DNA of 64,000 bases from Streptomyces sp. 35G-GA-8 (GTDB lineage Bacteria > Actinomycetota > Actinomycetes > Streptomycetales > Streptomycetaceae): the NCBI RefSeq assembly GCF_023534745.1, contig NZ_JAMHJQ010000002.1, forward strand, positions 257,761-321,760, read 5' to 3'. The notes beneath the pieces were generated by a model. That model ran no database searches. It had not been told where the DNA came from and saw nothing but the letters and a program-made list of their open reading frames with translations. Numbering within the stretch: position 1 is the first letter of the stretch; each line of letters opens with the position of its first letter. This document shows, one piece after another, positions 16,420 to 23,779 of this stretch. A program made the position numbers and the translations under genes.

Positions 16420-18027
16420 ATGCGCGAACGCGCCCAATTGGCAATGAAAGACGTGTCCAAGGCGTACGGCGACCGGTCGGTTCTCGACCAGGTGTCGCTG
16501 ACCGTACGTCCCGGCGAGAAGGCCGGAGTCATCGGGGAGAACGGCTCCGGCAAGTCGACGCTGCTGCGGCTGCTCGCCGGGGCGGAACGGCCCGACGACG
16601 GTGAGATCACCGTCCATTTCCCCGGCGGCGTCGGCCATCTCGCCCAGACCCTCGCCCTCGATCCCGGTCGGACCGTCCAGGACGCCGTGGACGCGGCCCT
16701 GGCCGAACTGCGCGCGCTGGAGCGCCGGATCGCGGCGGCCGAAGCGGCACTCGGCGAGGCGGATCCTGACGAACTGGCCGCCTACGGCGATCTGTTGGCG
16801 GCGTACGAGAAACGCGACGGCTACCGCGCGGACGCCCGCGTCGACGCCGCGCTCCATGGCCTCGGGCTCGCCGGGGTGGCCCGGGACCGTACCCTCGGCA
16901 CACTCTCCGGCGGCGAGCGGTCCCGGCTGGCGCTGGCCTGTGTCCTGGCGTCGGCGCCCGAGCTGCTGCTGCTCGACGAGCCCACCAACCATCTCGACGT
17001 CCGCGCGAGCGTCTGGCTGGAGGACCAGCTCAGGGCGCATCGCGGGACGGTCCTCGCCGTCACCCATGACCGGGCGTTCCTGGAGCGGATCGCGACGACG
17101 ATCCTGGAGGTCGACCGGGACACCCGCGCGGTGACCCGGTACGGCGACGGCTGGAGCGGCTACCGGACGGCGAAGGCAGCGGCCCGGCGCCGCTGGGAGC
17201 AGGACCATCTGGAGTACGTGGCCGAGGTGGCGCGTACGGAGGAGCTGGTCGCGGCGGCCGGCCGGCGGCTCGTGGCCACCGGCGGGGATCCGCGCCAGGG
17301 CTTCGGCAAGCACCGCCGCTCGCACGAGGCGAAGCTGTCCGGGCAGGTCAGGGCGGCGCGGGAGCGGCTGTGGCGGCTCAAGGAGAGCCCTGTGCCCGCG
17401 CCTCCGGAGCCACTGAGGTTCACGGCCGCGCTCGCCTCCGGCGGCGGGGACGGGGTCGTCGCCCAGCTCGACGATGTGGTGGTCGGCGACCGGCTGTCGA
17501 TCGCCGGTCTCCGTGTGACGGCGGGCGAACGGCTGCTCGTGACCGGCCCCAACGGCGCGGGCAAGACCACACTCCTGCGGGTCCTGGCCGGTGAACTGCG
17601 CCCGGACAGCGGTACGGTGCGCCACACCGGCCCGCTCGGCCATCTGGCCCAGGAGCTGCCCCCCGTACCGTCCCGCCGCCCGCTGCTGGGGGCCTTCGCG
17701 GCGGGCCGTCCCGGGTTCCCGGAGGAGTACGCGGACGAGCTGCTCGGCCTCGGACTGTTCCGGCCGGACGATCTCGGCGTACCGGTCGCGGCCCTCTCGG
17801 TCGGCCAGCGGCGCAGGCTGGAACTGGCCCGGCTGGTGACCCGCCCCGCCGATCTGCTCATCCTCGACGAACCGACGAACCATGTGGCGCTCAGCCTGGT
17901 GGAGGAGTTGGAGGAGGCGCTGGCGGCGTACCAGGGGGCGGTGGTGGTGGTCTCGCACGACCGCGGTTTCCGGGCCCGGTTCACGGGCGCGCGGCTGGAG
18001 CTGCGGGCGGGCCGTGTGGTGAGCTGA
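16420..18027 (+). CDS. ABC-F ATPase, antibiotic-resistance type
   Basis: A 535-aa protein with two ATP-binding domains and no membrane segment. Domain 1: Walker A GENGSGKST (39-47), signature LSGGERSRL (162-170), Walker B LLLLDEPTNHLD (182-193). A basic interdomain linker (about 245-300, RRRWEQDHLEYVAEVARTEELV) follows. Domain 2: Walker A GPNGAGKTT (about 372-380), signature LSVGQRRRLELAR and DEPTNHVALSLVEELEEAL, where the usual NHLD is altered as in the actinomycete macrolide/lincosamide self-resistance group (TlrC, CarA, OleB type; recall). Such proteins dislodge ribosome-targeting drugs. Start ATG 16420 follows AGGAAG. Drug specificity unknown. Confidence 0.88.
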   Translation: MRERAQLAMKDVSKAYGDRSVLDQVSLTVRPGEKAGVIGENGSGKSTLLRLLAGAERPDDGEITVHFPGGVGHLAQTLALDPGRTVQDAVDAALAELRALERRIAAAEAALGEADPDELAAYGDLLAAYEKRDGYRADARVDAALHGLGLAGVARDRTLGTLSGGERSRLALACVLASAPELLLLDEPTNHLDVRASVWLEDQLRAHRGTVLAVTHDRAFLERIATTILEVDRDTRAVTRYGDGWSGYRTAKAAARRRWEQDHLEYVAEVARTEELVAAAGRRLVATGGDPRQGFGKHRRSHEAKLSGQVRAARERLWRLKESPVPAPPEPLRFTAALASGGGDGVVAQLDDVVVGDRLSIAGLRVTAGERLLVTGPNGAGKTTLLRVLAGELRPDSGTVRHTGPLGHLAQELPPVPSRRPLLGAFAAGRPGFPEEYADELLGLGLFRPDDLGVPVAALSVGQRRRLELARLVTRPADLLILDEPTNHVALSLVEELEEALAAYQGAVVVVSHDRGFRARFTGARLELRAGRVVS

Positions 18028-18040
18028 CCGGCCGACGCCG

Positions 18041-18089
18041 CTGACCGACGGGTGGGGGCGGGCCGGCCGTGCGGCCGCCCGTCGGTCAG
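18041..18089. terminator. Bidirectional terminator
   Basis: A 12-bp stem CTGACCGACGGG (18041-18052) with CCCGTCGGTCAG (18078-18089), enclosing a smaller GGCCG/CGGCC stem. It lies between the convergent ABC-F and GNAT genes and overlaps the GNAT stop codon. Confidence 0.75.
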
Positions 18090-19075
18090 AGCTTCGCCTG
18101 GAAGAGCCCGGCGGGCCGCTCCCGCCGGTAGCCGAGCGCCTCGTTCATCGCCAGCATCGACGCGTTGTCGTCGGCGACGGTGGTACGGATCTCCCGTACG
18201 CCCGGGTGCAGTTCACTGAGCCGCCCCAGCAGATGGCGTTTGACGGCGCGGCCCAGACCCCGGCCCCGGTGGGCGGGGACGACCACCGTGTCGTACTGGA
18301 GCGCGCGGGTGTCCGAGGGGGCGGTCAGGACGACCTCGGTGTAGGCGACGACGGCGTCGTCCCGCTCGGTGTCCAGGACGGCCGAGGTGAGGACGATCCC
18401 GCCGCGCCGCTCGATCAGCCGGGCGGCGGTCCTTACCCGCTCCACGTCCCAGCTCGGGGTGTGTTCGTCCAGCTGTCTGCTGGGCCCCGACACATCACGT
18501 CTCGCGCCGTGGGCGCGGGCGAACGCCTCGGCCGTGCCGTCGGGCACGACGCCCGACCAGCCCACGAAGCGCAGCCCCTCCGGCAGGGCGGGCCGCGGAA
18601 TCTCCTCCAGCGCCTGTGCGACGCGCTGCACGTACCGGCCGAGGCGCAGGACGTTGGTGAAGCCGAGGCTGTCGACGAACGCCTCGCCCGCGCCGCCGAG
18701 TTCCAGGACGGTCGAGACCGAGGAGCGTCCCTGGGCGGCGAGTTCGGCGCGTATCGCCGTCCAGAGCGTCGCGCCGACGCCGCGCCGCCGGGCATCGGGG
18801 CGTACCACCAGGGCGTCCAGGAAGGCCGTGTGCCGATTGGCCTCGTCGGTGAACAGCAGCAGCGAGGCGACGCCCTCGTACGCGCCGTCCTCGCCCACCG
18901 CCACGAGGTGCGCGTTGCGCCCGCTGACCGGCGGGATCCGCAGCTTTCCCGCCGTCTCCGTCCTGCTCGGCTCCGGCGCGGAGGCCGGCAGATCGCGGAC
19001 ATGGGCCGCGCTGATCACCGCGTGCCAGGCGTCTGTCTCGGCGTCCGAGGGCGGGCTTCCCAGAGTGATCAGCAT
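18086..19075 (-). CDS. Tandem GNAT acetyltransferase
   Basis: A 329-aa protein with two GNAT folds. The N-terminal one has HTAFLDALVVRPDARRRGVGATLWTAIRAEL (motif A RRRGVG, about residues 97-102). The C-terminal one has YDTVVVPAHRGRGLGRAVKRHLL (HRGRGLG, about 268-274) and the terminal NEALGYRRERPAGLFQ. Both acetyl-CoA loops look intact. Double-GNAT proteins of this type are related to mycothiol synthase and to aminoglycoside or peptide acetyltransferases, but the acceptor cannot be told from sequence. Convergent with the ABC-F gene. Confidence 0.82.
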   Translation of the reverse strand: MLITLGSPPSDAETDAWHAVISAAHVRDLPASAPEPSRTETAGKLRIPPVSGRNAHLVAVGEDGAYEGVASLLLFTDEANRHTAFLDALVVRPDARRRGVGATLWTAIRAELAAQGRSSVSTVLELGGAGEAFVDSLGFTNVLRLGRYVQRVAQALEEIPRPALPEGLRFVGWSGVVPDGTAEAFARAHGARRDVSGPSRQLDEHTPSWDVERVRTAARLIERRGGIVLTSAVLDTERDDAVVAYTEVVLTAPSDTRALQYDTVVVPAHRGRGLGRAVKRHLLGRLSELHPGVREIRTTVADDNASMLAMNEALGYRRERPAGLFQAKL

Positions 19076-19189
19076 GGATCGAACCTACGCGTACGAGGGT
19101 GGTGACGCCCCCGACTTTCGGAGACATCCGGGCGGAACCGGGCCGTACGTCAACGCCCGTACGGCCCGGCGCGTGCGCCACTCGCGGAA

Positions 19190-19873
19190 TCAGGCCGCGG
19201 CGTTCTCGGTGATCGTGACCCGTCCCTTGCGGATCGTGGCGAGCCGTGGAGCGCGGCGGGCGATCGAGCTGTCGTGAGTGACCATGATGAAGGTCAGGCC
19301 GTGCTCTTTCCAGAGGCCCTCCAGCAGTTCCATGATCTCGTCACGCATCGACTCGTCGAGATTTCCCGTGGGTTCATCGGCGAGCAGCACCTTCGGCCGC
19401 TTGACGAGCGCGCGGGCGATGGCGACGCGCTGCTGCTGGCCGCCGGAGAGCTCGCCCGGCACATGGCCGAGCCGTTCGCCGAGGCCGACGGAGGCCAGCG
19501 CCTCCGCCGCGCGTTCGCGCCGGGCCGCGCCCTTGAGGCCGAGCGGCACGAGCGCCGTCTCGACATTCTCCTGCGCGGTCAGGGTGGGGATGAGGTTGAA
19601 GCTCTGGAAGACGAAGCCGATGCTCTCCGCCCGTACCTTGGTGAGCTTGGCCTCGGGCAGCTTGGCCAGATCCACCCCGTCGAACTCGACGCTGCCCTGC
19701 GTCGGCCGGTCGAGGCCGCCGAGCATCTGGAGGAGCGTGGACTTTCCCCCGCCGGTCGGTCCCTGGATGACGAGCCGGCCGCCGTCCTCGATGGTCAGAT
19801 CGACGCCGGCGAGCGCGTCGACGGTCTTCTTGCCGCGCGAGTAGCGCTTGGTGACGCCTCTGAGCTGGTACAC
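19190..19873 (-). CDS. ABC transporter ATP-binding protein, LolD/MacB type
   Basis: A 227-aa ATPase: Walker A IQGPTGGGKST, Q-loop GFVFQSFNLIPTLTAQENV, signature ELSGGQQQRVAIARAL, Walker B VLLADEPTGNLD, H-loop FIMVTHDSSIARRA. These motifs, including 'FNLIPTLTA.ENVE', mark the lipoprotein/peptide exporter subfamily. GTG 19873 is preferred, with AGGAG about 6-7 nt upstream; the 36 codons above it have no ribosome-binding site. It lies 43 nt downstream of the permease gene and should form one transporter with it. Confidence 0.9.
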   Translation of the reverse strand: MYQLRGVTKRYSRGKKTVDALAGVDLTIEDGGRLVIQGPTGGGKSTLLQMLGGLDRPTQGSVEFDGVDLAKLPEAKLTKVRAESIGFVFQSFNLIPTLTAQENVETALVPLGLKGAARRERAAEALASVGLGERLGHVPGELSGGQQQRVAIARALVKRPKVLLADEPTGNLDESMRDEIMELLEGLWKEHGLTFIMVTHDSSIARRAPRLATIRKGRVTITENAAA

Positions 19874-19916
19874 GTTCAACTCCTGCTGTGCGAAATCCTG
19901 CTGAAGGGGGACGGGA

Positions 19917-21386
19917 CTACTCGACGCGGCGCAGCGCGTCCGCGGGCCGCAGCCGGGAGGCCCGCCAGCCACCGAAGCCACCGGCGATCAGACCGCCCGC
20001 GACGGCCAGCCCCACGGCGATACCGATGGTGGCGAGGGAGACGGGCGCGGTCAGGGCGATGTCGAGGGCCTTGGCCGCGGTCTGGCGCCCGGGGCCGCCG
20101 CCGCCCATGGGACCGCCGCCCGCGAGGCCGCCGCCGCCCCCGCCGCCCCCGCCGCCCGTGGCGCCGAGCTGCGCCGTGAGGGTCGGGCTGATGGCGGTGA
20201 CGAGATAGGCGCCGCCGAGGCCGAGGGCGATCCCGAGCGCACCGCCGAGCAGCCCGTTGACCAGCGCCTCGCCGACCACCTGACGGGTGACCCGGCCGCT
20301 CTTCCAGCCGAGCGCCTTGAGCGTGCCGAACTCCCTCACGCGGCGGCTGACGGCCGAGGAGGTGAGCAGACCCGCGACCAGGAAGGCCGCGATCAGCACG
20401 GCGATGGAGAGCCACGTTCCGACGGTCGTGGCGAGGTCGGAGGCGGTGGACAGGGAGCCGGACACCGTACCGGCGAGATCGGCGGAGGTGGTGACCGTCG
20501 TGTCCGGGATGTTCTTCTGGATGGCGGTCTTGACGCCGGCGATCTGCTGCGAGTCGGCGGCCTTGACGTAGACCGTGGTGACCTTGTCCTTGGAGTCGGC
20601 CAGGGTCTGGGCCTTCTTCAGCGGGACGTAGAGGTTGGCGGCGGAGTCGCCGCTGTCGGCGGTGGCGACCCCGACGATGGAGAACTTCGTGCCGGAGATG
20701 GTGACGGTCTTGCCGACCGCGAGGCTCTTCTCCTTGGCGTACGCGCTGTCGACGACCGCGACCGCCGCGTCCGTCTCGGTGCTCTCGAACGTACGGCCCG
20801 TGGTGATCTTGGACGAGGTCAGCGGGCCGAGCGCGGGCGCGGCCACATCGGTGCCGAAGACGGTGTACGAGTCGACGTCGAACGCGGCGCCGCCGCCCCG
20901 GACCTCACCGCCGCCGGAACCGCCCGTACCGCCCTGGCCGGTTCGGCCACCGCCCTGCGGCGGGGTGATCTCGCCGGGTTTGAACTCGCCGTTGACCTTG
21001 AGCACGGTCAGGCTGAGCCCGCCGACGGCCTCGGCTACCCCGTCCTGGTCGCCGACCTCGGTGACGGTCGAGGAGGCCAGGGTCTGGAGGCCCTGCACCA
21101 TCACCCGGTCACTGCTCTGTTCGGCGTCGGAGTCGCCCTTGGCGTCGAACTCGAAGCGCCGGCGGTTGGTGTCGCCCTCGCCGGGCGGGGGCGCGGCCTT
21201 GGTGACGGTCATGTCGGTGCCGAGACCGTAGAGCGACTGAAGGACCTTGTCCTGGGCCTGGCTCATGCCCGAGGAGACAGAGCTGACGATGATCACCAGC
21301 GCGATGCCCAGGGCGAGCCCCGAGGCGACGACGAGCGCCGCCTTTCTGCGACGGCGCAGCTCGCGCCTGAGGTAGGTGAAGAACAT
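19917..21386 (-). CDS. FtsX/MacB-type ABC permease
   Basis: A 489-aa permease. Transmembrane helix 1 (AALVVASGLALGIALVIIVSS) is followed by a ~270-residue extracytoplasmic MacB-like periplasmic-core domain, then three helices (WLSIAVLIAAFLVAGLLTSSA, LVNGLLGGALGIALGLGGAYLV, LATIGIAVGLAVAGGLIAGGFGG) and the terminal RPADALRRVE typical of the family. The loop between helices 3 and 4 has an unusual run of ten consecutive glycines and further GGGG tracts. ATG 21386 (MFFTYLRRELRRRR) is the conserved start. Substrate unknown. Confidence 0.87.
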   Translation of the reverse strand: MFFTYLRRELRRRRKAALVVASGLALGIALVIIVSSVSSGMSQAQDKVLQSLYGLGTDMTVTKAAPPPGEGDTNRRRFEFDAKGDSDAEQSSDRVMVQGLQTLASSTVTEVGDQDGVAEAVGGLSLTVLKVNGEFKPGEITPPQGGGRTGQGGTGGSGGGEVRGGGAAFDVDSYTVFGTDVAAPALGPLTSSKITTGRTFESTETDAAVAVVDSAYAKEKSLAVGKTVTISGTKFSIVGVATADSGDSAANLYVPLKKAQTLADSKDKVTTVYVKAADSQQIAGVKTAIQKNIPDTTVTTSADLAGTVSGSLSTASDLATTVGTWLSIAVLIAAFLVAGLLTSSAVSRRVREFGTLKALGWKSGRVTRQVVGEALVNGLLGGALGIALGLGGAYLVTAISPTLTAQLGATGGGGGGGGGGLAGGGPMGGGGPGRQTAAKALDIALTAPVSLATIGIAVGLAVAGGLIAGGFGGWRASRLRPADALRRVE

Positions 21387-21452
21387 GTGCGCGAAGCTAG
21401 GTGCCCGGTGTGATGACGAGTTAAGGACCGGGTGAGAGCGGGATGAGAACGC

Positions 21453-21490
21453 GAACGGCGGCGGCACCGCAGGAGGTGCCGCCGCCGTTC
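21453..21490 (-). terminator. Terminator of the L,D-transpeptidase gene
   Basis: A perfect 16-bp stem GAACGGCGGCGGCACC / GGTGCCGCCGCCGTTC around GCAGGA, 44 nt beyond the L,D-transpeptidase stop. Confidence 0.8.
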
Positions 21491-21533
21491 ACACAGGGGC
21501 TCGGAGCGGCCGGATGAACCGGGCCGGGTCGGG

Positions 21534-22778
21534 TCAGGCGGCCGAACCGGCCTGCCACTCGGCCCAGTTCATGTTCCAGCCGTTGAGGCCGTTGTCCGGC
21601 GCGATGACCTTGTCGGCGGAGTTCTTGACGACGACCACGTCGCCGAGGAGCGAGTTGTTGTAGAACCAGGCGGCCGGCTGGTTGGGGTCACCCGCGCCCT
21701 TCACGTCCTTCAGGCCCACACAGCCGTGGCTCGTGTTGACGTTGCCGAAGGCGTCTCCGCCCCAGTAGCTGCCGTGGATGAAGGTCCCGGACGTGGAGAG
21801 CCGCATGGCGTGCGGGACGTCCTTGATGTCGTACTCGCCCTTGCCGTCGTCGTCCGTGAAGCCGACCGTGGCACCGTTCATCCGGGTCTCCTTGAACTTC
21901 TCGGAGATCACCATCTGGCCGTTGTAGGTCGTGTTCTCCGGCGAACCGGCGGAGATCGGGATGGTCCTGAGCGTCTTGCCGTCCCGTACGACGGTCATCG
22001 TCTTGCTCTTGACGTCGACCGTGCTGACCTGGCTGCGGCCGATCTGGAAGGTGACGGTCTTCTGCTGGACACCGAAGACGCCGTCCGCGCCCTCGACCCC
22101 GTCCAGGTTCAGCTTGAGGGTGACCGTGGAGCCGCCGGTCCAGTACTGCTCGGGGCGGAAGTCGAGGCGCTGCTGGTTGAACCAGTGGCCGACGACCTGC
22201 TGGCCGCTGCTCGACGTGACGGTGATGCCGTCCTGGACGGCCTTCTTGTCGGTGATCGCCTTGTCGAAGTTGATCGAGACCGGCATACCGACACCGACCG
22301 TGGAGCCGTCCTCGGGGGTGAAGTTCCCGATGAAGCTGTTGCTCGGCGAGACGGTGGTGAAGGAGGAGTTCTCATGGGCCTCGCGGCCCTTGTCGTCCTT
22401 CGCGGTCGCGGTGATCTTGTACGAGGTGGAGCGTTCCAGCTGGGCGTCCGGCTGCCAGCTCTTGGCGTCGGCGGCCAGGGTGCCCTTGACGTCAGTGCCG
22501 TCCGCGGTGGTCATGGTCACGCTGGTGAGGGTGCCCTTGGTGACGGTGACCTTGGCGTCGTTGTTGATACCCACATTCGTCGCGCCGTTCTTGGGCGCGA
22601 TGGTTATCTGGGCCTGTGAGGTCTCCTTGGCGGCCACCTCGTCCGCCTTGGCCTGCGCGGACGCCGTGCTCTCGGAGGGGCCCTTGTCCGCCCCCTGGCT
22701 ACAGGCCGAAAGCACCAGTACGCCGCCGAGCGCCACGGACGCGGCCGCGATGACCTTGCGCCGCTTGCTGTCCCTCAT
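21534..22778 (-). CDS. L,D-transpeptidase lipoprotein with Ig-like domains
   Basis: A 414-aa envelope enzyme that makes 3-3 peptidoglycan cross-links. The lipoprotein signal MRDSKRRKVIAAASVALGG.. ends in the lipobox LSAC. Two Ig-like domains (ITIAPKNGATNVGINNDAKVTV.. and FTPEDGSTVGVGMPVSINFD..) precede the YkuD domain, whose catalytic motif HGSYWGGDAFGNVNTSHGCVGL carries the His and Cys. The start at 22778 is chosen because GGAGAAG sits 6 nt upstream; longer in-frame starts (22793, 22796) are possible. Confidence 0.92.
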   Translation of the reverse strand: MRDSKRRKVIAAASVALGGVLVLSACSQGADKGPSESTASAQAKADEVAAKETSQAQITIAPKNGATNVGINNDAKVTVTKGTLTSVTMTTADGTDVKGTLAADAKSWQPDAQLERSTSYKITATAKDDKGREAHENSSFTTVSPSNSFIGNFTPEDGSTVGVGMPVSINFDKAITDKKAVQDGITVTSSSGQQVVGHWFNQQRLDFRPEQYWTGGSTVTLKLNLDGVEGADGVFGVQQKTVTFQIGRSQVSTVDVKSKTMTVVRDGKTLRTIPISAGSPENTTYNGQMVISEKFKETRMNGATVGFTDDDGKGEYDIKDVPHAMRLSTSGTFIHGSYWGGDAFGNVNTSHGCVGLKDVKGAGDPNQPAAWFYNNSLLGDVVVVKNSADKVIAPDNGLNGWNMNWAEWQAGSAA

Positions 22779-22868
22779 CACACGCTTCTCCATCATCGCC
22801 GCTAAACCCTGCCGATAACACTTAAGAACACCTGTACCGGTTCGTCCGGTTCCACATCGATCGAAGAT

Positions 22869-22882
22869 GTGGTGAACACCAC
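22869..22882. promoter_or_regulatory. Palindrome upstream of the L,D-transpeptidase gene
   Basis: GTGGTG-aa-CACCAC, a perfect 6-bp inverted repeat about 90 nt upstream of the L,D-transpeptidase start. Possible operator; no regulator identified. Confidence 0.3.
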
Positions 22883-22901
22883 TCGCCCCGCGGAAACACG
22901 G

Positions 22902-22937
22902 AAGCCCCGGCCCGTCGGCTGCGGCGGACCGGGGCTT
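22902..22937 (-). terminator. Terminator after the acidic-tail protein gene
   Basis: AAGCCCCGG (22902-22910) pairs with CCGGGGCTT (22929-22937), 23 nt beyond the stop of the gene at 22960. Confidence 0.65.
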
Positions 22938-22959
22938 ACCAGAGTGACACGCCTGCGCG

Positions 22960-23325
22960 CTACATCCGACCAGCTCCGACCTCGCCCTCGACCCCGGCCT
23001 CTTCGCCGTCGTCCTCGTCGTCCTCGTCGAGGCCCCACTCCACCGCGTCGGGGTCGTAGTCGATCAGTTCGCTGGTCCACGAGGCCTGGGCCAGCTCGAC
23101 CCCCGGCACCTCCTTGACCAGGTCGAAGGGTTCCACCAGATACGCGAGGGCCTCCGCCTCGTCTTCCCGGACAGCGGACCGGGCATGCGTCCGTTCGTCG
23201 TCCGGCATGGATTCGTCCGCGCCGATACGGGCGAGGGCGGCGGCGCTCAGTCGCTCGGGGTCATCGACCTCCAGCACCAATTCCACCTGTACCCGAACAT
23301 ACCGTGATGTCTCAGAATCGCTCAT
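22960..23325 (-). CDS. Small acidic protein of unknown function
   Basis: A 121-aa soluble protein. The N-terminal half is a beta strand plus helices (SRYVRVQVELVLEVDDPERLSAAALARIGADE). The tail is highly acidic (WGLDEDDEDDGEEAGVEGEVG). No signal peptide, membrane segment or recognised motif. Conserved hypothetical at this position in streptomycetes (recall). Confidence 0.65.
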   Translation of the reverse strand: MSDSETSRYVRVQVELVLEVDDPERLSAAALARIGADESMPDDERTHARSAVREDEAEALAYLVEPFDLVKEVPGVELAQASWTSELIDYDPDAVEWGLDEDDEDDGEEAGVEGEVGAGRM

Positions 23326-23432
23326 ACGACGGAGGGTAAGCGCCCGGACCCACGACTTTCCCGCGACCCGCTGCTATCACTAACATCACCGCACCCAGCC
23401 AATTCGGCGTTGTCACAAGGGGGATCGATCAC

Positions 23433-23717
23433 GTGTCCGTCGCGCGCCGACCGCTCCTGACCGCTGCCGCCGCCGGTACCTTGCTGTGCGCCCTGTGGTT
23501 CGTGCCCTCGGCGAAGGCCACCGAGGAGCAGGGCGGTCACCGGGAGCCGGCGGTATCCGCTCAGAGCCTCACCGCCGGGGAGTCCGAGCAGCTGACCCTC
23601 GCCGACACCGGTGGCGTGGACACCACGCCGTATCTGGTCGGCGGGAGCCTCTGTCTCGGGATCGGCGCGGGGTTCGTCGCGTACTCCCGGCGCAGAGGTG
23701 CCCGCGTGCCGCTCTGA
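23433..23717 (+). CDS. Small cell-wall protein with LAxTG sortase signal
   Basis: A 94-aa protein with an N-terminal signal peptide (RRPLLTAAAAGTLLCALWFVPSAKATEE) and a C-terminal sorting signal: LADTG, then a hydrophobic stretch (TPYLVGGSLCLGIGAGFVAY) and a positive tail (SRRRGARVPL). LAxTG is the substrate motif of class E sortases in Streptomyces, which would leave a mature wall-anchored peptide of only about 30 residues. The GTG at 23433 is preceded by AAGGGGG. No sortase gene lies nearby. Confidence 0.8.
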   Translation: MSVARRPLLTAAAAGTLLCALWFVPSAKATEEQGGHREPAVSAQSLTAGESEQLTLADTGGVDTTPYLVGGSLCLGIGAGFVAYSRRRGARVPL

Positions 23718-23730
23718 GCCGCGTACATAC

Positions 23731-23764
23731 GGAGGGGCCGCCCGGACGGCCGGGCGGCCCCTCC
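23731..23764. terminator. Bidirectional terminator
   Basis: A perfect 15-bp stem GGAGGGGCCGCCCGG / CCGGGCGGCCCCTCC around ACGG, between the convergent LAxTG gene and hutH. Confidence 0.85.
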
Positions 23765-23779
23765 GTACGCCCAGCCGTC

